Below, piece after piece: positions 44,353 to 53,422 of a stretch of DNA of 64,000 nucleotides; the stretch's first letter is position 1; each line of letters opens with the position of its first letter. Made by a program: the position numbers and the translations under genes. Origin of the DNA: Streptomyces plumbidurans (lineage in GTDB: Bacteria; Actinomycetota; Actinomycetes; Streptomycetales; Streptomycetaceae); NCBI RefSeq assembly GCF_019857225.1, contig NZ_JAFJSY010000040.1, forward strand, positions 1-64,000. The letters are read 5' to 3'. Below the pieces are notes generated by a model. That model had not been told where the DNA came from, searched no databases, and worked only from the letters and a program-made list of their open reading frames with translations.

Positions 44353-44844
44353 TCAGCGCCGGCCGTCCCAGGCTTCGCTGCGCAGGAAGTGGTTGTCGTA
44401 CAGCTCCTGCACCTCCAGCAGGCTCTCCGGGGTGACCTCGCCCAGACGGATGCGCTGGAGGTGGCGGAAGTACTCGAAGCGCTCCACGCCGGGGGTGATG
44501 ACGATGAGCAGGTCGGCCGGGGTGCCGGGGGCGGCGGCGAAGGCGTGCGGCCGGTCCGGCGGGACGACGATCAGGTCTCCGCGCTCGGCCGTGACGACGT
44601 CGTCGCCGGAGAGGACCTCGGCGGCGCCGTCGAGGAGGTAGAACATCTCGGCGGAGTTGCGGTGCAGGTGCGGGCGGGCGCCGTCGGCGCCCTCGGCGAG
44701 GGTGACGCGCACGGTTGACAGGGCGCCGCCGGTGGCGCTGCTGTCGGCCAGCAGCCGCACGGCGACGGGGTCTGCGCCCACCACCTCGGCCTCGGCGTCA
44801 CGGACCAGCACGGTCTCGTCGAACTTTGGCACGAAAAGCGACAT
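44353..44844 (-). CDS. Cupin-domain protein
   Basis: 163 residues with a single cupin_2 barrel: motif 1 ARPHLHRNSAEMFYLLDG and motif 2 GDLIVVPPDRPHAF, giving His, His, Glu and His metal ligands. A C-terminal helical tail of about 45 residues follows. Possibly a small dioxygenase or sugar-binding cupin; no substrate evidence. Confidence 0.85.
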   Translation of the reverse strand: MSLFVPKFDETVLVRDAEAEVVGADPVAVRLLADSSATGGALSTVRVTLAEGADGARPHLHRNSAEMFYLLDGAAEVLSGDDVVTAERGDLIVVPPDRPHAFAAAPGTPADLLIVITPGVERFEYFRHLQRIRLGEVTPESLLEVQELYDNHFLRSEAWDGRR

Positions 44845-44889
44845 TTCTCGGCTCCCCTGTGAGATCTCTCCCGGTGAGATGTCGTCCCG

Positions 44890-45261
44890 TCAGACCGCGA
44901 AGAGCAGTCCGGCGCTGATCAGTACAACGATCGCGGTGGCGAAGTGGATCCCGAAAGCCACGGCTTTCGCGCCTCCGTGCCGCAGCACTATCACCGTGTC
45001 GAACAGCGGCACGAACGCGACGGCGACCATGAACCAGGCCTCGGCGCGGGCGCCCGCGAAGGCGAGCAGCACCAGGCCCATCAGACCGAAGGTGCCGTCC
45101 CTGAGGCCCTTGACCGAGAGGTACGCGCCGGCGTCGCCGTCGGGGCGTGCGGGGACGCCGTAGCCGGCTGCGGCGGGGCCCGGTTGAAGCAGGAACCGGT
45201 AGCAGAGGAACAGGCAGAACAGGTCGAGCAGGACGGCCAGGGTGTAGGCGGTGACGGTCAT
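44890..45261 (-). CDS. DUF4267-like four-TM protein
   Basis: 123 residues from the ATG at 45261 (AGGAG about eight bases upstream); the open frame upstream of it is antisense to the TetR gene. Four membrane segments, with the conserved RDGTFGLMGLVLL between TM2 and TM3 and a loop before AVAFGIHFA. Matches the DUF4267 pattern as I recall it. Divergent from and probably repressed by the TetR protein. Confidence 0.78.
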   Translation of the reverse strand: MTVTAYTLAVLLDLFCLFLCYRFLLQPGPAAAGYGVPARPDGDAGAYLSVKGLRDGTFGLMGLVLLAFAGARAEAWFMVAVAFVPLFDTVIVLRHGGAKAVAFGIHFATAIVVLISAGLLFAV

Positions 45262-45284
45262 GTCTCTTCTCCTCGCTTGGATTT

Positions 45285-45347
45285 CTAGCACTGCTAGGAA
45301 CAGGAGCGAAGCTAGCAGAGCATCGACAGATTGGCTAGCACTGCTAG
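45285..45347. promoter_or_regulatory. Paired 13-bp palindromic operators
   Basis: CTAGCACTGCTAG occurs perfectly at 45285-45297 and 45335-45347, 50 bp apart (about five turns), with an extra half-site CTAGCA at 45312-45317. They flank the divergent promoters of the DUF4267-like and TetR genes and are almost certainly the TetR operators. Confidence 0.85.
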
Positions 45348-45357
45348 AATTCCTGGC

Positions 45358-45942
45358 ATGTCGATCCAGAAGCGCCGGGAGCGCGAACGAGCGGAACGCG
45401 AGCGGCTGATCGTCACGGCCGCTCGCGACCTTGCGGAGTCGGAGGGCTGGGACGCCGTGACGACCCGTCGCCTCGCGGCGGAGATCGAGTACAGCCAGCC
45501 CGTCCTCTACAGCCACTTCAAGGGCAAGGGCGCGATCATGGCGGCGGTCGCGGTCCAGGGCTGCGCGGACCTGGCGGCCGAACTGCGTACGGCCCGTACG
45601 GCGGCCGACGGCACCCGAGAGGCACTCGCCGCGGTGGGCCGCGCCTACGCCGACTTCGCCCAACGCCGCCCGGCCCTCTACGACGCGATGTTCACCCTCA
45701 CCACGGACCTCCCCTTCGCCACCGCGGAGGCCCCGGCCCCCCTCAAGGAGGCGTTCGGCGAAATCCTGGCCGTAGTGGAGCCCGTCGCCGCCGAGGGCGA
45801 GGACACGGGCCTCCTCACAGAGACCTACTGGGCAGGCCTCCACGGCCTGGTCACCCTGATGCGCAGCGGCCGCCTACCGAAGAGGGCCCACGAGGAACGG
45901 TTGGGCCTGCTGATCGGGCATTTCGCGGCGGGAGGTGGGTGA
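45358..45942 (+). CDS. TetR-family regulator
   Basis: 194 residues from the ATG at 45358. The HTH VTTRRLAAEIEYSQPVLYSHF (quoted in part: EYSQPVLYSHF) sits at about 37-57, and the C-terminal domain is of the TetR_C_33/WHG kind (LAAVGRAYADFA). It is preceded by one of two identical palindromes and likely represses itself and the divergent membrane gene. The 3' end converges on rmdB, 29 bases away. Confidence 0.92.
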   Translation: MSIQKRRERERAERERLIVTAARDLAESEGWDAVTTRRLAAEIEYSQPVLYSHFKGKGAIMAAVAVQGCADLAAELRTARTAADGTREALAAVGRAYADFAQRRPALYDAMFTLTTDLPFATAEAPAPLKEAFGEILAVVEPVAAEGEDTGLLTETYWAGLHGLVTLMRSGRLPKRAHEERLGLLIGHFAAGGG

Positions 45943-45971
45943 GGGCTGCTTTTGCCCAAGTGGGCGGTCGC

Positions 45972-48215
45972 CTACTCGTCGCCCGCCGCTGCCGGTAGGG
46001 CCGCGCGGGGGCGTACCCAGCCTCGGGAGCCTCGGGCCAGGAGCCAGGCCGTTGTTTCGTCGGCGGGCATTGCGGCGGCCACGAGCCAGCCCTGGACGGC
46101 GTCGCAGCGCAGGTCGCGCAGGCGTTCCCAGGTCTCGTCGTCCTCGACGCCCTCGGCGACGACGAGCAGGCCGAGGGAGTGGGCGAGGTCGACCGTGCAG
46201 CGCACGATCTCCGCGTCCTCCGCGTCGACGGCCAGCCGGGCCACGAAGGAGCGGTCGATCTTCAACTCGCTCACCGGGAGCCGCCGTAGATGCACCAGGG
46301 AGGAGTAGCCCGTGCCGAAGTCGTCCAGTGACATCTTCACGCCGTGTCCGGTCAGACCGGCCAGGGTGTCGGCGGCCCGCTGCGGGTCCTCGAGCAGGAC
46401 GTGTTCCGTTATCTCGAGTTGGAGCGCTCCCGCCGGAACTCCGTGCCGGGCCAGCCGCGCGGCGACGGAGCCCGCGAAGCCGGGGGTGTGGACGTCGCGC
46501 GGGGACACGTTGACCGCGACCGGCACGAACAGGCCCTGGGCCCGCCACTTGGCCACCTGCCCGAGCGCCGTCTCCAGCACGTACTCCGTGAGGTGGGGCA
46601 TCAGCCCCGACGACTCCGCGATCGCTATGAACTCGTCCGGCGGAACCTTCCCGCGCTCGGGATGCACCCATCGCACCAGCGCCTCGAGTCCGGCCACCTG
46701 CCCGTCGAAGCGGACCTTGGGCTGGTAGTGCAGCTGCACCTCGTGGGCGTCGAGGGCCCGGCGCAGATCACCCAGCAGGCCGAGGCGGTCGGGGGTGTTG
46801 GAGTCCCGCTTGGACTCGTAGACCTCGACGCCAGTGCGGTCCCGCTTGGCCTGGTACATCGCCACGTCCGCCCGTCGCAGCATCCCCTCCGCGTCCAGGG
46901 CGTGGTCCGGGAAGACGGCCACCCCGGCGCTGGCCTCCAGCACGAGGGTGAGCCCGTCGAGGTCGAGCGGGGAGCTGAGCGCGGCGACGAGGCCGCGGGC
47001 CACCCGGGTCGCGGACGTCGTGGAGTCGGCGACCGGCAGTAACACGGCGAACTCGTCCCCGCCGAGCCGCGCGGCCTCCGCTCCGCGCGGCAGTGCGAGA
47101 CGCAGCCGGTCGGCAATCTGCAGCAGCAGCCGGTCGCCGGCGAGATGCCCGAGTGTGTCGTTGACCGAACGGAAGCGGTCCAGGTCGATCAGCATCAGGG
47201 CGGCGCGGGCGCCGATGCGTTCGGCGTCGTCCAGCGCGGTCCAGATGCGCTCCTGCAGCCACTGCCGGTTGGGCAGCCCGGTCAGCGGGTCGCGCAACTG
47301 CTCCTCGGCCCGCGCGCGGGCGATCCACAGCGTGGAGTCGAGGGCGATCAGCGGGATGGCGAACAGCGGCAGCAGCACCGGCTGGGCGGCGGCCACCACG
47401 CACACCAGCGGGGCGATGCCGAGCAGCGCGACCGCGACAAGTCCCTGTCTGACCAGGGCCGTACGGGCCACGGTGGGCAGCCCGCCGCGCGGGACGTGCA
47501 GATACCACAGCAGGGTGCGGGTGACCGCCAGGTAGGCGGCGGCGACCAGCACCACCTCGGGGGCGGTGTAGAGCGTCCAGGTGTCCGGCTTCCACGGGTT
47601 CTCGACGGACGGCACGCGGCCGAACGCGCCCAGCACCAGGGCCCCGGCGCCGATGCCGAGGATGTCCACCGCGCCGTGCAGCACGCCCTGGCGCCAGCGG
47701 TTGCGGCGGGCGATGCCGACCAGTACGACGACGGTGAGGCTGACCATCCCGGCCGGCACCCAGCCGTAGAGCATCAGGACGGCGAGGGTCAGGGCGGCGC
47801 CGGAGCCCGTGCCGCCCCACCAGCGGGAGCGGCCGAGCATGACCAGGTGGCCGACGATGATGCCGGTCAGCAGAGCGAAGGACCAGCCGACGGTGCCGCA
47901 CGGGAAGAGTGCGTGGACGCCGCTGAACGCACGGTAGAAGCCGCCGCCGAGGACGAAGGCGGCCGCGGCCACGACCGCGGCGGGCAGGGCGGGCCAGGAC
48001 AGGTGCCGTTCGTGGTCGCCGTCCGACAGGCCCGGAGGGTGCTCGATGTCGAGGTGAGGGGTACGCCCGTCAGGTGCGGTGTACTGTCCGGTGGCGCGCC
48101 CCTCCGCGCCCGGGCGCTCCGAAGGCCGCCCGGCCCACCGGCTCGCCCGCCATGCGCCGGTGACCCGGCGCACGCGCAGCCCTGAGTCAGGGGCGGCGCT
48201 CTCGGTCGGTTCCAT
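45972..48215 (-). CDS. rmdB: Membrane GGDEF-EAL cyclic-di-GMP phosphodiesterase, RmdB-like
   Basis: 747 residues from the ATG at 48215. After a polar N-terminus of about 75 residues come six or so membrane helices (80-300), GGDEF (about 310-470) and EAL (about 480-735). The EAL domain is complete: GLEALVRW, EITEHVL, SLDDFGTGYSSL, ELKIDRSF and AEGVE. The GGDEF motif RLGGDEF is intact but the RxxD inhibitory site is absent (RGAE). The position between gatCAB and ligA matches RmdB of S. coelicolor, a known phosphodiesterase affecting aerial growth; orthology is from recollection of that locus. Confidence 0.9.
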   Translation of the reverse strand: MEPTESAAPDSGLRVRRVTGAWRASRWAGRPSERPGAEGRATGQYTAPDGRTPHLDIEHPPGLSDGDHERHLSWPALPAAVVAAAAFVLGGGFYRAFSGVHALFPCGTVGWSFALLTGIIVGHLVMLGRSRWWGGTGSGAALTLAVLMLYGWVPAGMVSLTVVVLVGIARRNRWRQGVLHGAVDILGIGAGALVLGAFGRVPSVENPWKPDTWTLYTAPEVVLVAAAYLAVTRTLLWYLHVPRGGLPTVARTALVRQGLVAVALLGIAPLVCVVAAAQPVLLPLFAIPLIALDSTLWIARARAEEQLRDPLTGLPNRQWLQERIWTALDDAERIGARAALMLIDLDRFRSVNDTLGHLAGDRLLLQIADRLRLALPRGAEAARLGGDEFAVLLPVADSTTSATRVARGLVAALSSPLDLDGLTLVLEASAGVAVFPDHALDAEGMLRRADVAMYQAKRDRTGVEVYESKRDSNTPDRLGLLGDLRRALDAHEVQLHYQPKVRFDGQVAGLEALVRWVHPERGKVPPDEFIAIAESSGLMPHLTEYVLETALGQVAKWRAQGLFVPVAVNVSPRDVHTPGFAGSVAARLARHGVPAGALQLEITEHVLLEDPQRAADTLAGLTGHGVKMSLDDFGTGYSSLVHLRRLPVSELKIDRSFVARLAVDAEDAEIVRCTVDLAHSLGLLVVAEGVEDDETWERLRDLRCDAVQGWLVAAAMPADETTAWLLARGSRGWVRPRAALPAAAGDE

Positions 48216-48300
48216 TCCCGTCCCTCTCACAGCCGGCGGTGCCCACGCCACGCGGCCCGATGCCCGACAACCATCAACGGCACCGCGTTGGAAAACCCTT

Positions 48301-48325
48301 CCCCTTGCTCACCAAGAGCAAGGGG
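48301..48325 (-). terminator. Terminator downstream of ligA
   Basis: 10-bp perfect arms CCCCTTGCTC / GAGCAAGGGG around ACCAA, with a short U-rich stretch following in RNA sense (48291-48300). The rest of the 259-bp gap between rmdB and ligA shows nothing recognisable. Confidence 0.8.
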
Positions 48326-48474
48326 ATGCCCCAACCGCAGCTGGGCACGGCAGGTGCACATCTCAACAGTAGGCCGCAGAAGGCTTCCACGGGCAGCGGT
48401 CGTCGACGGTTGCCCGAATGCACCCCAGCCACCCGTATGCATCTGGTATGCGCCGATCGGGTGGCCTTCAATCG

Positions 48475-50667
48475 CTACTCCTCTGTGGGAAGCGCAACTT
48501 CGGCCGCCGCGTCCGGGCCCTGTTCCAGCAGGACGTTGAAGCCCTCCTCGTTCAGCACAGGGACTTTGACCTGCATCGCCTTGTCGAACTTCGAACCCGG
48601 GTTGTCACCCACCACCACGAAGGACGTCTTCTTCGAGACCGATCCGGTCACCTTCGCTCCGCGGCTCTGCAGTGCCTCCTTGGCGCCGTCGCGCGTGAAG
48701 TGTTCGAGGGTGCCGGTGACCACGACGGTGAGTCCTTCGAGCGGGCGCGGACCCTCGTCCTCGCCCGAACCCTCCTCCTCCATACGGACTCCGGCGGCCC
48801 GCCACTTGCGGAGGATCTCCTGGTGCCACTCCTCGGCGAACCACTCCTTGAGGGAGGCGGCGATGATGCCGCCGACGCCGTCGGTGCCCGCCAGCTCCTC
48901 CTCCGTGGCCTGCTCGATGCGCTCGATCGACCGGAACTCACGGGCCAGCGCCTCGGCGGCGACCGGGCCGACGTGACGGATCGACAGTCCGGTCAGGACG
49001 CGCGCGAGCGGGCGCTCCTTGGCAGCGGCGATGTTCTCCAGCATGGCGACCGCGTTCTTCTTCGGCTCGCCCTGCTGGTTGGCGAAGACCGTGGCGATCT
49101 TCTCCTCGCCGGTCTTCGGGTCACGCTTGGGCAGGCCGCTGTCCTGGTCGAGGACGTAGGCCTTGATGGGCAGCAACTGCTCGACGGTGAGGTCGAACAG
49201 GTCGCCCTCGTCCTTGAGCGGCGGGTCGGCGGGCTCCAGCGGCTTGGTCAGGGCGGCAGCGGCGACATAGCCGAAGTGCTCGATGTCGAGCGCCTTGCGG
49301 CCCGCGAGGTAGAACAGGCGCTCGCGCAACTGGGCCGGGCACGCGCGCGCGTTCGGGCAGCGCAGGTCGACGTCGGCCTCCTTCATCGGCCTGAGCGGCG
49401 TACCGCACTCGGGGCACTCGGCCGGCATCACGAACTCGTGCTCGCTGCCGTCGCGCAGGTCGACGACCGGGCCGAGGATCTCCGGGATGACGTCACCGGC
49501 CTTGCGCAGCACCACCGTGTCGCCGATGAGGACGCCCTTGGCCTTGACCACGTCCTGGTTGTGCAGGGTGGCGAACTCCACCTCGGAGCCGGCCACCGTG
49601 ACCGGCTCGACCTGGGCGTACGGAGTGACGCGGCCCGTGCGGCCCACTCCGACGCGGATGTTGATGAGCTTGGTGTTGACCTCCTCCGGCGCGTACTTGT
49701 ACGCGATCGCCCAGCGCGGGGCGCGGGAGGTGGTGCCGAGGCGTCCCTGGAGGGGGATCTCGTCCAGTTTGACGACGACTCCGTCGATCTCGTGCGCCAC
49801 GGAATGGCGGTTCTCGCCGTAGTACGCGATGAACTCCCGTGCGCCGTCGAGGCCGTCGACCACCCTGTTGTGCGGGGAGGTGGGCAGGCCCCAGGTCTTG
49901 AGGAGGTCGTAACCCTGGGAGAGGCGGGTGAGGCCCTCGAAGCCCTCCAGTACGCCGATGCCGTGGACGACCATGTGCAGGGGGCGGGTGGCGGTGACGC
50001 GGGGGTCCTTCTGGCGCAGTGAACCGGCGGCGGCGTTGCGCGGGTTGGCGAAGGGCTTGTCGCCGGCCTCCACCAGGCGGGCGTTGAGCTCCTCGAACTT
50101 CTCCATCGGGAAGTAGACCTCGCCGCGGATCTCCACGCGGTCCGGGACGCGGTCGCCCCCCAGGCGGTCCGGAATCTCCGCGATCGTACGGACATTGGGG
50201 GTGATGTCCTCGCCCGTGCGTCCGTCGCCGCGCGTGGCCGCGCGCACCAGGCGGCCGTGCTCGTACGTGAGGTTGACGGCCAGGCCGTCGACCTTGAGCT
50301 CGCACAGGAAGTGGTACTCCTGCTCGCCCAGCTCGCGCTGGATGCGGTCGGCCCAGGCGGCGAGTTCCTCGTCGTTGAAGGTGTTGTCGAGGGAGAGCAT
50401 CCGGGAGGCGTGCTGGACCGCCGTGAACTCGGTCTCGTACGCCCCCGACACCTTCTGCGTCGGCGAGTCCGGCGTGCGCAGCTCGGGATGCTCCTCCTCC
50501 AGCGCCTCCAGGGAGCGCAGGAGCTTGTCGAACTCCGCGTCACTGACGACCGGAGCGTCCTTCACGTAGTACCGGAAGCGGTGCTCCTCGATCTGCTCAG
50601 CGAGCTTCGCGTGCTGCTCCCGTGCTTCGGCGGGCACCGCCGTCTCCGCTTGCTTGTCGCCGGCCAC
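48475..50667 (-). CDS. ligA: NAD-dependent DNA ligase
   Basis: 730 residues with the full domain order: Ia (RFRYYVKDAPVVSDAEFD), adenylation with Lys125 in ELKVDGLA, OB fold, four-Cys zinc finger (CPEC...CPNARACP), helix-hairpin-helix repeats and a C-terminal BRCT domain (about 640-720). It joins nicks in replication and repair. The C-terminal SKFDKAMQVKVPVLNEEGF is standard. Confidence 0.98.
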   Translation of the reverse strand: MAGDKQAETAVPAEAREQHAKLAEQIEEHRFRYYVKDAPVVSDAEFDKLLRSLEALEEEHPELRTPDSPTQKVSGAYETEFTAVQHASRMLSLDNTFNDEELAAWADRIQRELGEQEYHFLCELKVDGLAVNLTYEHGRLVRAATRGDGRTGEDITPNVRTIAEIPDRLGGDRVPDRVEIRGEVYFPMEKFEELNARLVEAGDKPFANPRNAAAGSLRQKDPRVTATRPLHMVVHGIGVLEGFEGLTRLSQGYDLLKTWGLPTSPHNRVVDGLDGAREFIAYYGENRHSVAHEIDGVVVKLDEIPLQGRLGTTSRAPRWAIAYKYAPEEVNTKLINIRVGVGRTGRVTPYAQVEPVTVAGSEVEFATLHNQDVVKAKGVLIGDTVVLRKAGDVIPEILGPVVDLRDGSEHEFVMPAECPECGTPLRPMKEADVDLRCPNARACPAQLRERLFYLAGRKALDIEHFGYVAAAALTKPLEPADPPLKDEGDLFDLTVEQLLPIKAYVLDQDSGLPKRDPKTGEEKIATVFANQQGEPKKNAVAMLENIAAAKERPLARVLTGLSIRHVGPVAAEALAREFRSIERIEQATEEELAGTDGVGGIIAASLKEWFAEEWHQEILRKWRAAGVRMEEEGSGEDEGPRPLEGLTVVVTGTLEHFTRDGAKEALQSRGAKVTGSVSKKTSFVVVGDNPGSKFDKAMQVKVPVLNEEGFNVLLEQGPDAAAEVALPTEE

Positions 50668-50682
50668 CGTATGGTCCTCCCG

Positions 50683-51681
50683 TTACTCTGGGTTGTCCGC
50701 GAGGGATCTCGCCGCCCGGACGCAGTGGGCGAGGGCCCGGCGCGCGTAGTCCGGGGAGGCCCCCGCGAGTCCGCACGACGGCGTGATCGTGACCGCCTCC
50801 GCGAGCAGCTCCGGTCGCAGCCCCAGCCTGCGCCACAGCGTCCTGACACCCATGACGCTACCGGCAGGGTCTGACAATGGGCCGTCCGTGCCCGGCACGA
50901 CACCGGCGAAGAGCCGCGTACCCGCTTCCACCGCCTCACCGATCACCTCGTCGTCACGCTCGGTGAGAAGCGCGGCGTCGAAGGAGACCGCGGCCGCGCC
51001 CGCCCGGCGCAGCAGGGCGAACGGGACATCCGGTGCGCAGGAGTGGACCACGGCCGGGCCGCCCGTGTGAACCCCGATGACGTCGCGGAGGCCGGCCTCG
51101 ACGAGCTGGCGGTCCACGGCGCGGTGGGTGCGGTAGCCGCTGGCGGACTTCACGTGTCCGCGCAGGACGGCGGTGAGGGAGGGTTCGTCGAGCTGCAGGA
51201 CGAGGGTGGCGCCGGGGACGCGGCGCCGCACCTCCTCCAGGTGCAGCCGGATGCCCTCGGCGAGCGAGCCGGTGAGGTCGCGGCAGGCGCCGGGGTCCGA
51301 GAGGGCCGCCTCGCCGTTCCTCAGCTCCAGTGCGGCGGCGAGGGTCCAGGGGCCCACCGCCTGCACCTTCAGCGGGCCCTCGTACCCCTGGGTGAACTCC
51401 TCCAGGGCGTCGAGGTCCTCGCCGAGCCAGGACCTGGCGCGCTTGGTGTCCCGGCCGGGCCGGTCCCCGATCCGCCAGCCGCTTGGCTCCACGCGCGCGT
51501 ACAGCTCCACGAGCAGGCCGGCGGTGCGGCCGATCATGTCGGCGCCGGGGCCGCGGGCGGGCAGTTCGGGCAGGAACGGGAAGTCCTCGAAGGTCCCGGT
51601 CACGGTCTTGGCCGCCTCCCGGGCGTCGCCGCCCGGCAGGGAACCGATGCCGGTGGCGGGACCGAACATCGCCTCGGTCAC
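50683..51681 (-). CDS. MetE-like (cobalamin-independent methionine synthase fold) protein
   Basis: 332 residues, about half the length of MetE, corresponding to the catalytic TIM-barrel half. GIGSLPGGD at the N-terminus, LQLDEPSLT and HSCAPDVPFALL, with a late TPSCGLAG, match the zinc-site pattern His/Cys...Cys. The GTG at 51681 overlaps the SDR stop (GTGA). It lies 15 bases before ligA. Methyl donor and acceptor are unknown; short homologues may use other donors. Confidence 0.88.
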   Translation of the reverse strand: MTEAMFGPATGIGSLPGGDAREAAKTVTGTFEDFPFLPELPARGPGADMIGRTAGLLVELYARVEPSGWRIGDRPGRDTKRARSWLGEDLDALEEFTQGYEGPLKVQAVGPWTLAAALELRNGEAALSDPGACRDLTGSLAEGIRLHLEEVRRRVPGATLVLQLDEPSLTAVLRGHVKSASGYRTHRAVDRQLVEAGLRDVIGVHTGGPAVVHSCAPDVPFALLRRAGAAAVSFDAALLTERDDEVIGEAVEAGTRLFAGVVPGTDGPLSDPAGSVMGVRTLWRRLGLRPELLAEAVTITPSCGLAGASPDYARRALAHCVRAARSLADNPE

Positions 51682-52367
51682 CGCCCCGGCCTCACCGTCA
51701 GGTCGTTGACCTCGGCGTCCCTCGGCAGGTCGAGGGCCATCACGATCGTGGTCGCCACCGACTCCGGGTCGATCCACTGCGAGGCGTCGTACTCCTTGCC
51801 CTCCTGCTGGTGGACCTTGGCCTGCATGGGGCTGGCGGTACGGCCGGGGTAGACCGTGGTGACGCGGACGCCGTTCGCGTGCTCCTCCTGGCGGAGCGAG
51901 TCGGCGAGCGCCTTCAGGCCGTGCTTGGAGGCGGCGTACGCGGACCAGTGGGGGCCGGCGCTCAGGCCGGCACCGGAGTTGACGAAGAGCACGTGGCCGC
52001 GGGCGGCGCGGAGTTGGGGCAGGAAGTGCCGGGTCAGCTCGGCCGGGGCGATCAGGTTGACGTTGAGCTGGTGGCGCCAGGACTTCGGGGTGAGGTCGCC
52101 GACCGGCCCGAGGTCGACGACCCCGGCGATGTGGAGCAGGGAGTCGACGCGGTCCGGAAGCGTCTGGTGGGAGAAGGCCCAGGACAGCTTGTCCGGGTCG
52201 GCGAGGTCGCCGACGAGCGTCTTCGCACCGGGGAACTGTGCCGCCAGTTCCTTCGCACGTCCCGCGTCACGCGCGTGGAGCACGAGTTCGTCCCCGCGCG
52301 CGTGGAGGCGGCGGGCGACGGCCGCGCCGATGCCGGAGCCCGCTCCGGTGATCACATGTGTAGCCAT
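51678..52367 (-). CDS. Short-chain dehydrogenase/reductase
   Basis: 229 residues. Cofactor motif TGAGSGIG at 7-14, catalytic Ser in NSGAGLSAG, and YAASKHGLKA carrying Tyr and Lys. Start set at the ATG at 52367 where the Rossmann fold begins; the ribosome site is weak. First of a coupled pair with the MetE-like gene. Substrate unknown. Confidence 0.92.
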   Translation of the reverse strand: MATHVITGAGSGIGAAVARRLHARGDELVLHARDAGRAKELAAQFPGAKTLVGDLADPDKLSWAFSHQTLPDRVDSLLHIAGVVDLGPVGDLTPKSWRHQLNVNLIAPAELTRHFLPQLRAARGHVLFVNSGAGLSAGPHWSAYAASKHGLKALADSLRQEEHANGVRVTTVYPGRTASPMQAKVHQQEGKEYDASQWIDPESVATTIVMALDLPRDAEVNDLTVRPGR

Positions 52368-52461
52368 GCCGCCATGCTCGCACCACACCGACGCCACTCG
52401 TCGCCCCACCCGGGCGGCGGCACCCGCTTCAGGCCCGCCCCGGCTCCCCCTCAAGCCCGCC

Positions 52462-53001
52462 TCACTCGATCCCCCGGCTCTCCTCCAGATACGCCAGCGC
52501 CCCCACCGGCTCCTCGGCGAAGAAGACCAGTTCGGTGAGGGGTACCGGCAGGAAGCCCTCGTCCTCCATGCGCCGGAACTGCTCCTTGAGGCCGTCGTAG
52601 AAGCCCGCGGTGTTGAGCAGGACGACCGGCTTGTCGGTGTGCCCGTGCTTCTTCAGTTCCAGGATCTCGGTGGCCTCGTCGAGCGTGCCGGTACCGCCCA
52701 CCATGATCACCACCGCGTCGGCCTTCTCCAGGAGCAGCCTCTTGCGCTCGGCGAGGTCGCGGGCGATCACCATCTCGTCCGCGCCGGGCCGGGCCTTGGC
52801 CGCCAGGAAGTCCACGGAGACGCCGCACAGCCGTCCTCCCGCCTCCTGCACGCCGTCGGCGACCACCTTCATCAGCCCGACGTCGGAGCCGCCCCAGACG
52901 AGCGTGTGACCGCCCTTGCCCAGCAGTTTCGCGAAGTCGCGTGCGGGGCGCGTGTAGCGGTCGTCGAGGTCGGCGGCGGAGAGGAAGACGCAGATTCGCA
53001 T
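52462..53001 (-). CDS. LOG-family (TIGR00730-like) protein
   Basis: 179 residues with a Rossmann-type fold; VWGGSDVGLM and MVGGTGTLDEATE correspond to the LOG GGxxGLM and PGGxGTxxE signatures, with Val replacing the usual Pro. Family members are cytokinin riboside 5'-monophosphate phosphoribohydrolases or nucleotide-binding proteins. Divergent from DUF427 with 50 bases between starts. Confidence 0.85.
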   Translation of the reverse strand: MRICVFLSAADLDDRYTRPARDFAKLLGKGGHTLVWGGSDVGLMKVVADGVQEAGGRLCGVSVDFLAAKARPGADEMVIARDLAERKRLLLEKADAVVIMVGGTGTLDEATEILELKKHGHTDKPVVLLNTAGFYDGLKEQFRRMEDEGFLPVPLTELVFFAEEPVGALAYLEESRGIE

Positions 53002-53051
53002 GCCGACACCGTACGTGGGAAGAACCGGCGGCCTCCGAGCGCTGCCCTGTT

Positions 53052-53375
53052 ATGGCCAATGGACACACGATCACCATCGAGCAAGGCGACCGGCACGTGC
53101 GCGTGGTGCACGGCGACCAGGTTTTGGCGGAGAGCGACCGGGCCCTCCTCCTGCACGAGACGGGCTGCCCGGTGCGGTACTACATCCCGCCCGAGGACGT
53201 ACGCCTGGACCTGCTGACGCCGTCGGAGACGCACACGTACTGCCCGTTCAAGGGCACCGCCTCCTACTGGTCGGCACCGGACCGGGCGGATCTCGTCTGG
53301 TCCTACCCCGACCCCAAGCCCGACGTCGCCCAGATCAAGGACCACCTCTGCTTCTACGAAGTGGACGTGTCGTGA
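53052..53375 (+). CDS. DUF427 domain protein
   Basis: 107 residues from the ATG at 53052. The conserved VRYYIPPEDVRLDLL and CPFKGTASYW motifs identify DUF427, a small beta-tent-like domain of unknown function common in actinobacteria. Confidence 0.9.
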   Translation: MANGHTITIEQGDRHVRVVHGDQVLAESDRALLLHETGCPVRYYIPPEDVRLDLLTPSETHTYCPFKGTASYWSAPDRADLVWSYPDPKPDVAQIKDHLCFYEVDVS

Positions 53376-53422
53376 GCGATTGAGCGCGCATATCTCCGTG
53401 TGGTGGGGCAGTCTCCGAAGGC

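Noticed and set aside
44890..45843. 317-codon minus frame upstream of the DUF4267-like protein
   Set aside because: The first two thirds are antisense to TetR; the real start is the ATG at 45261 with its own ribosome site.
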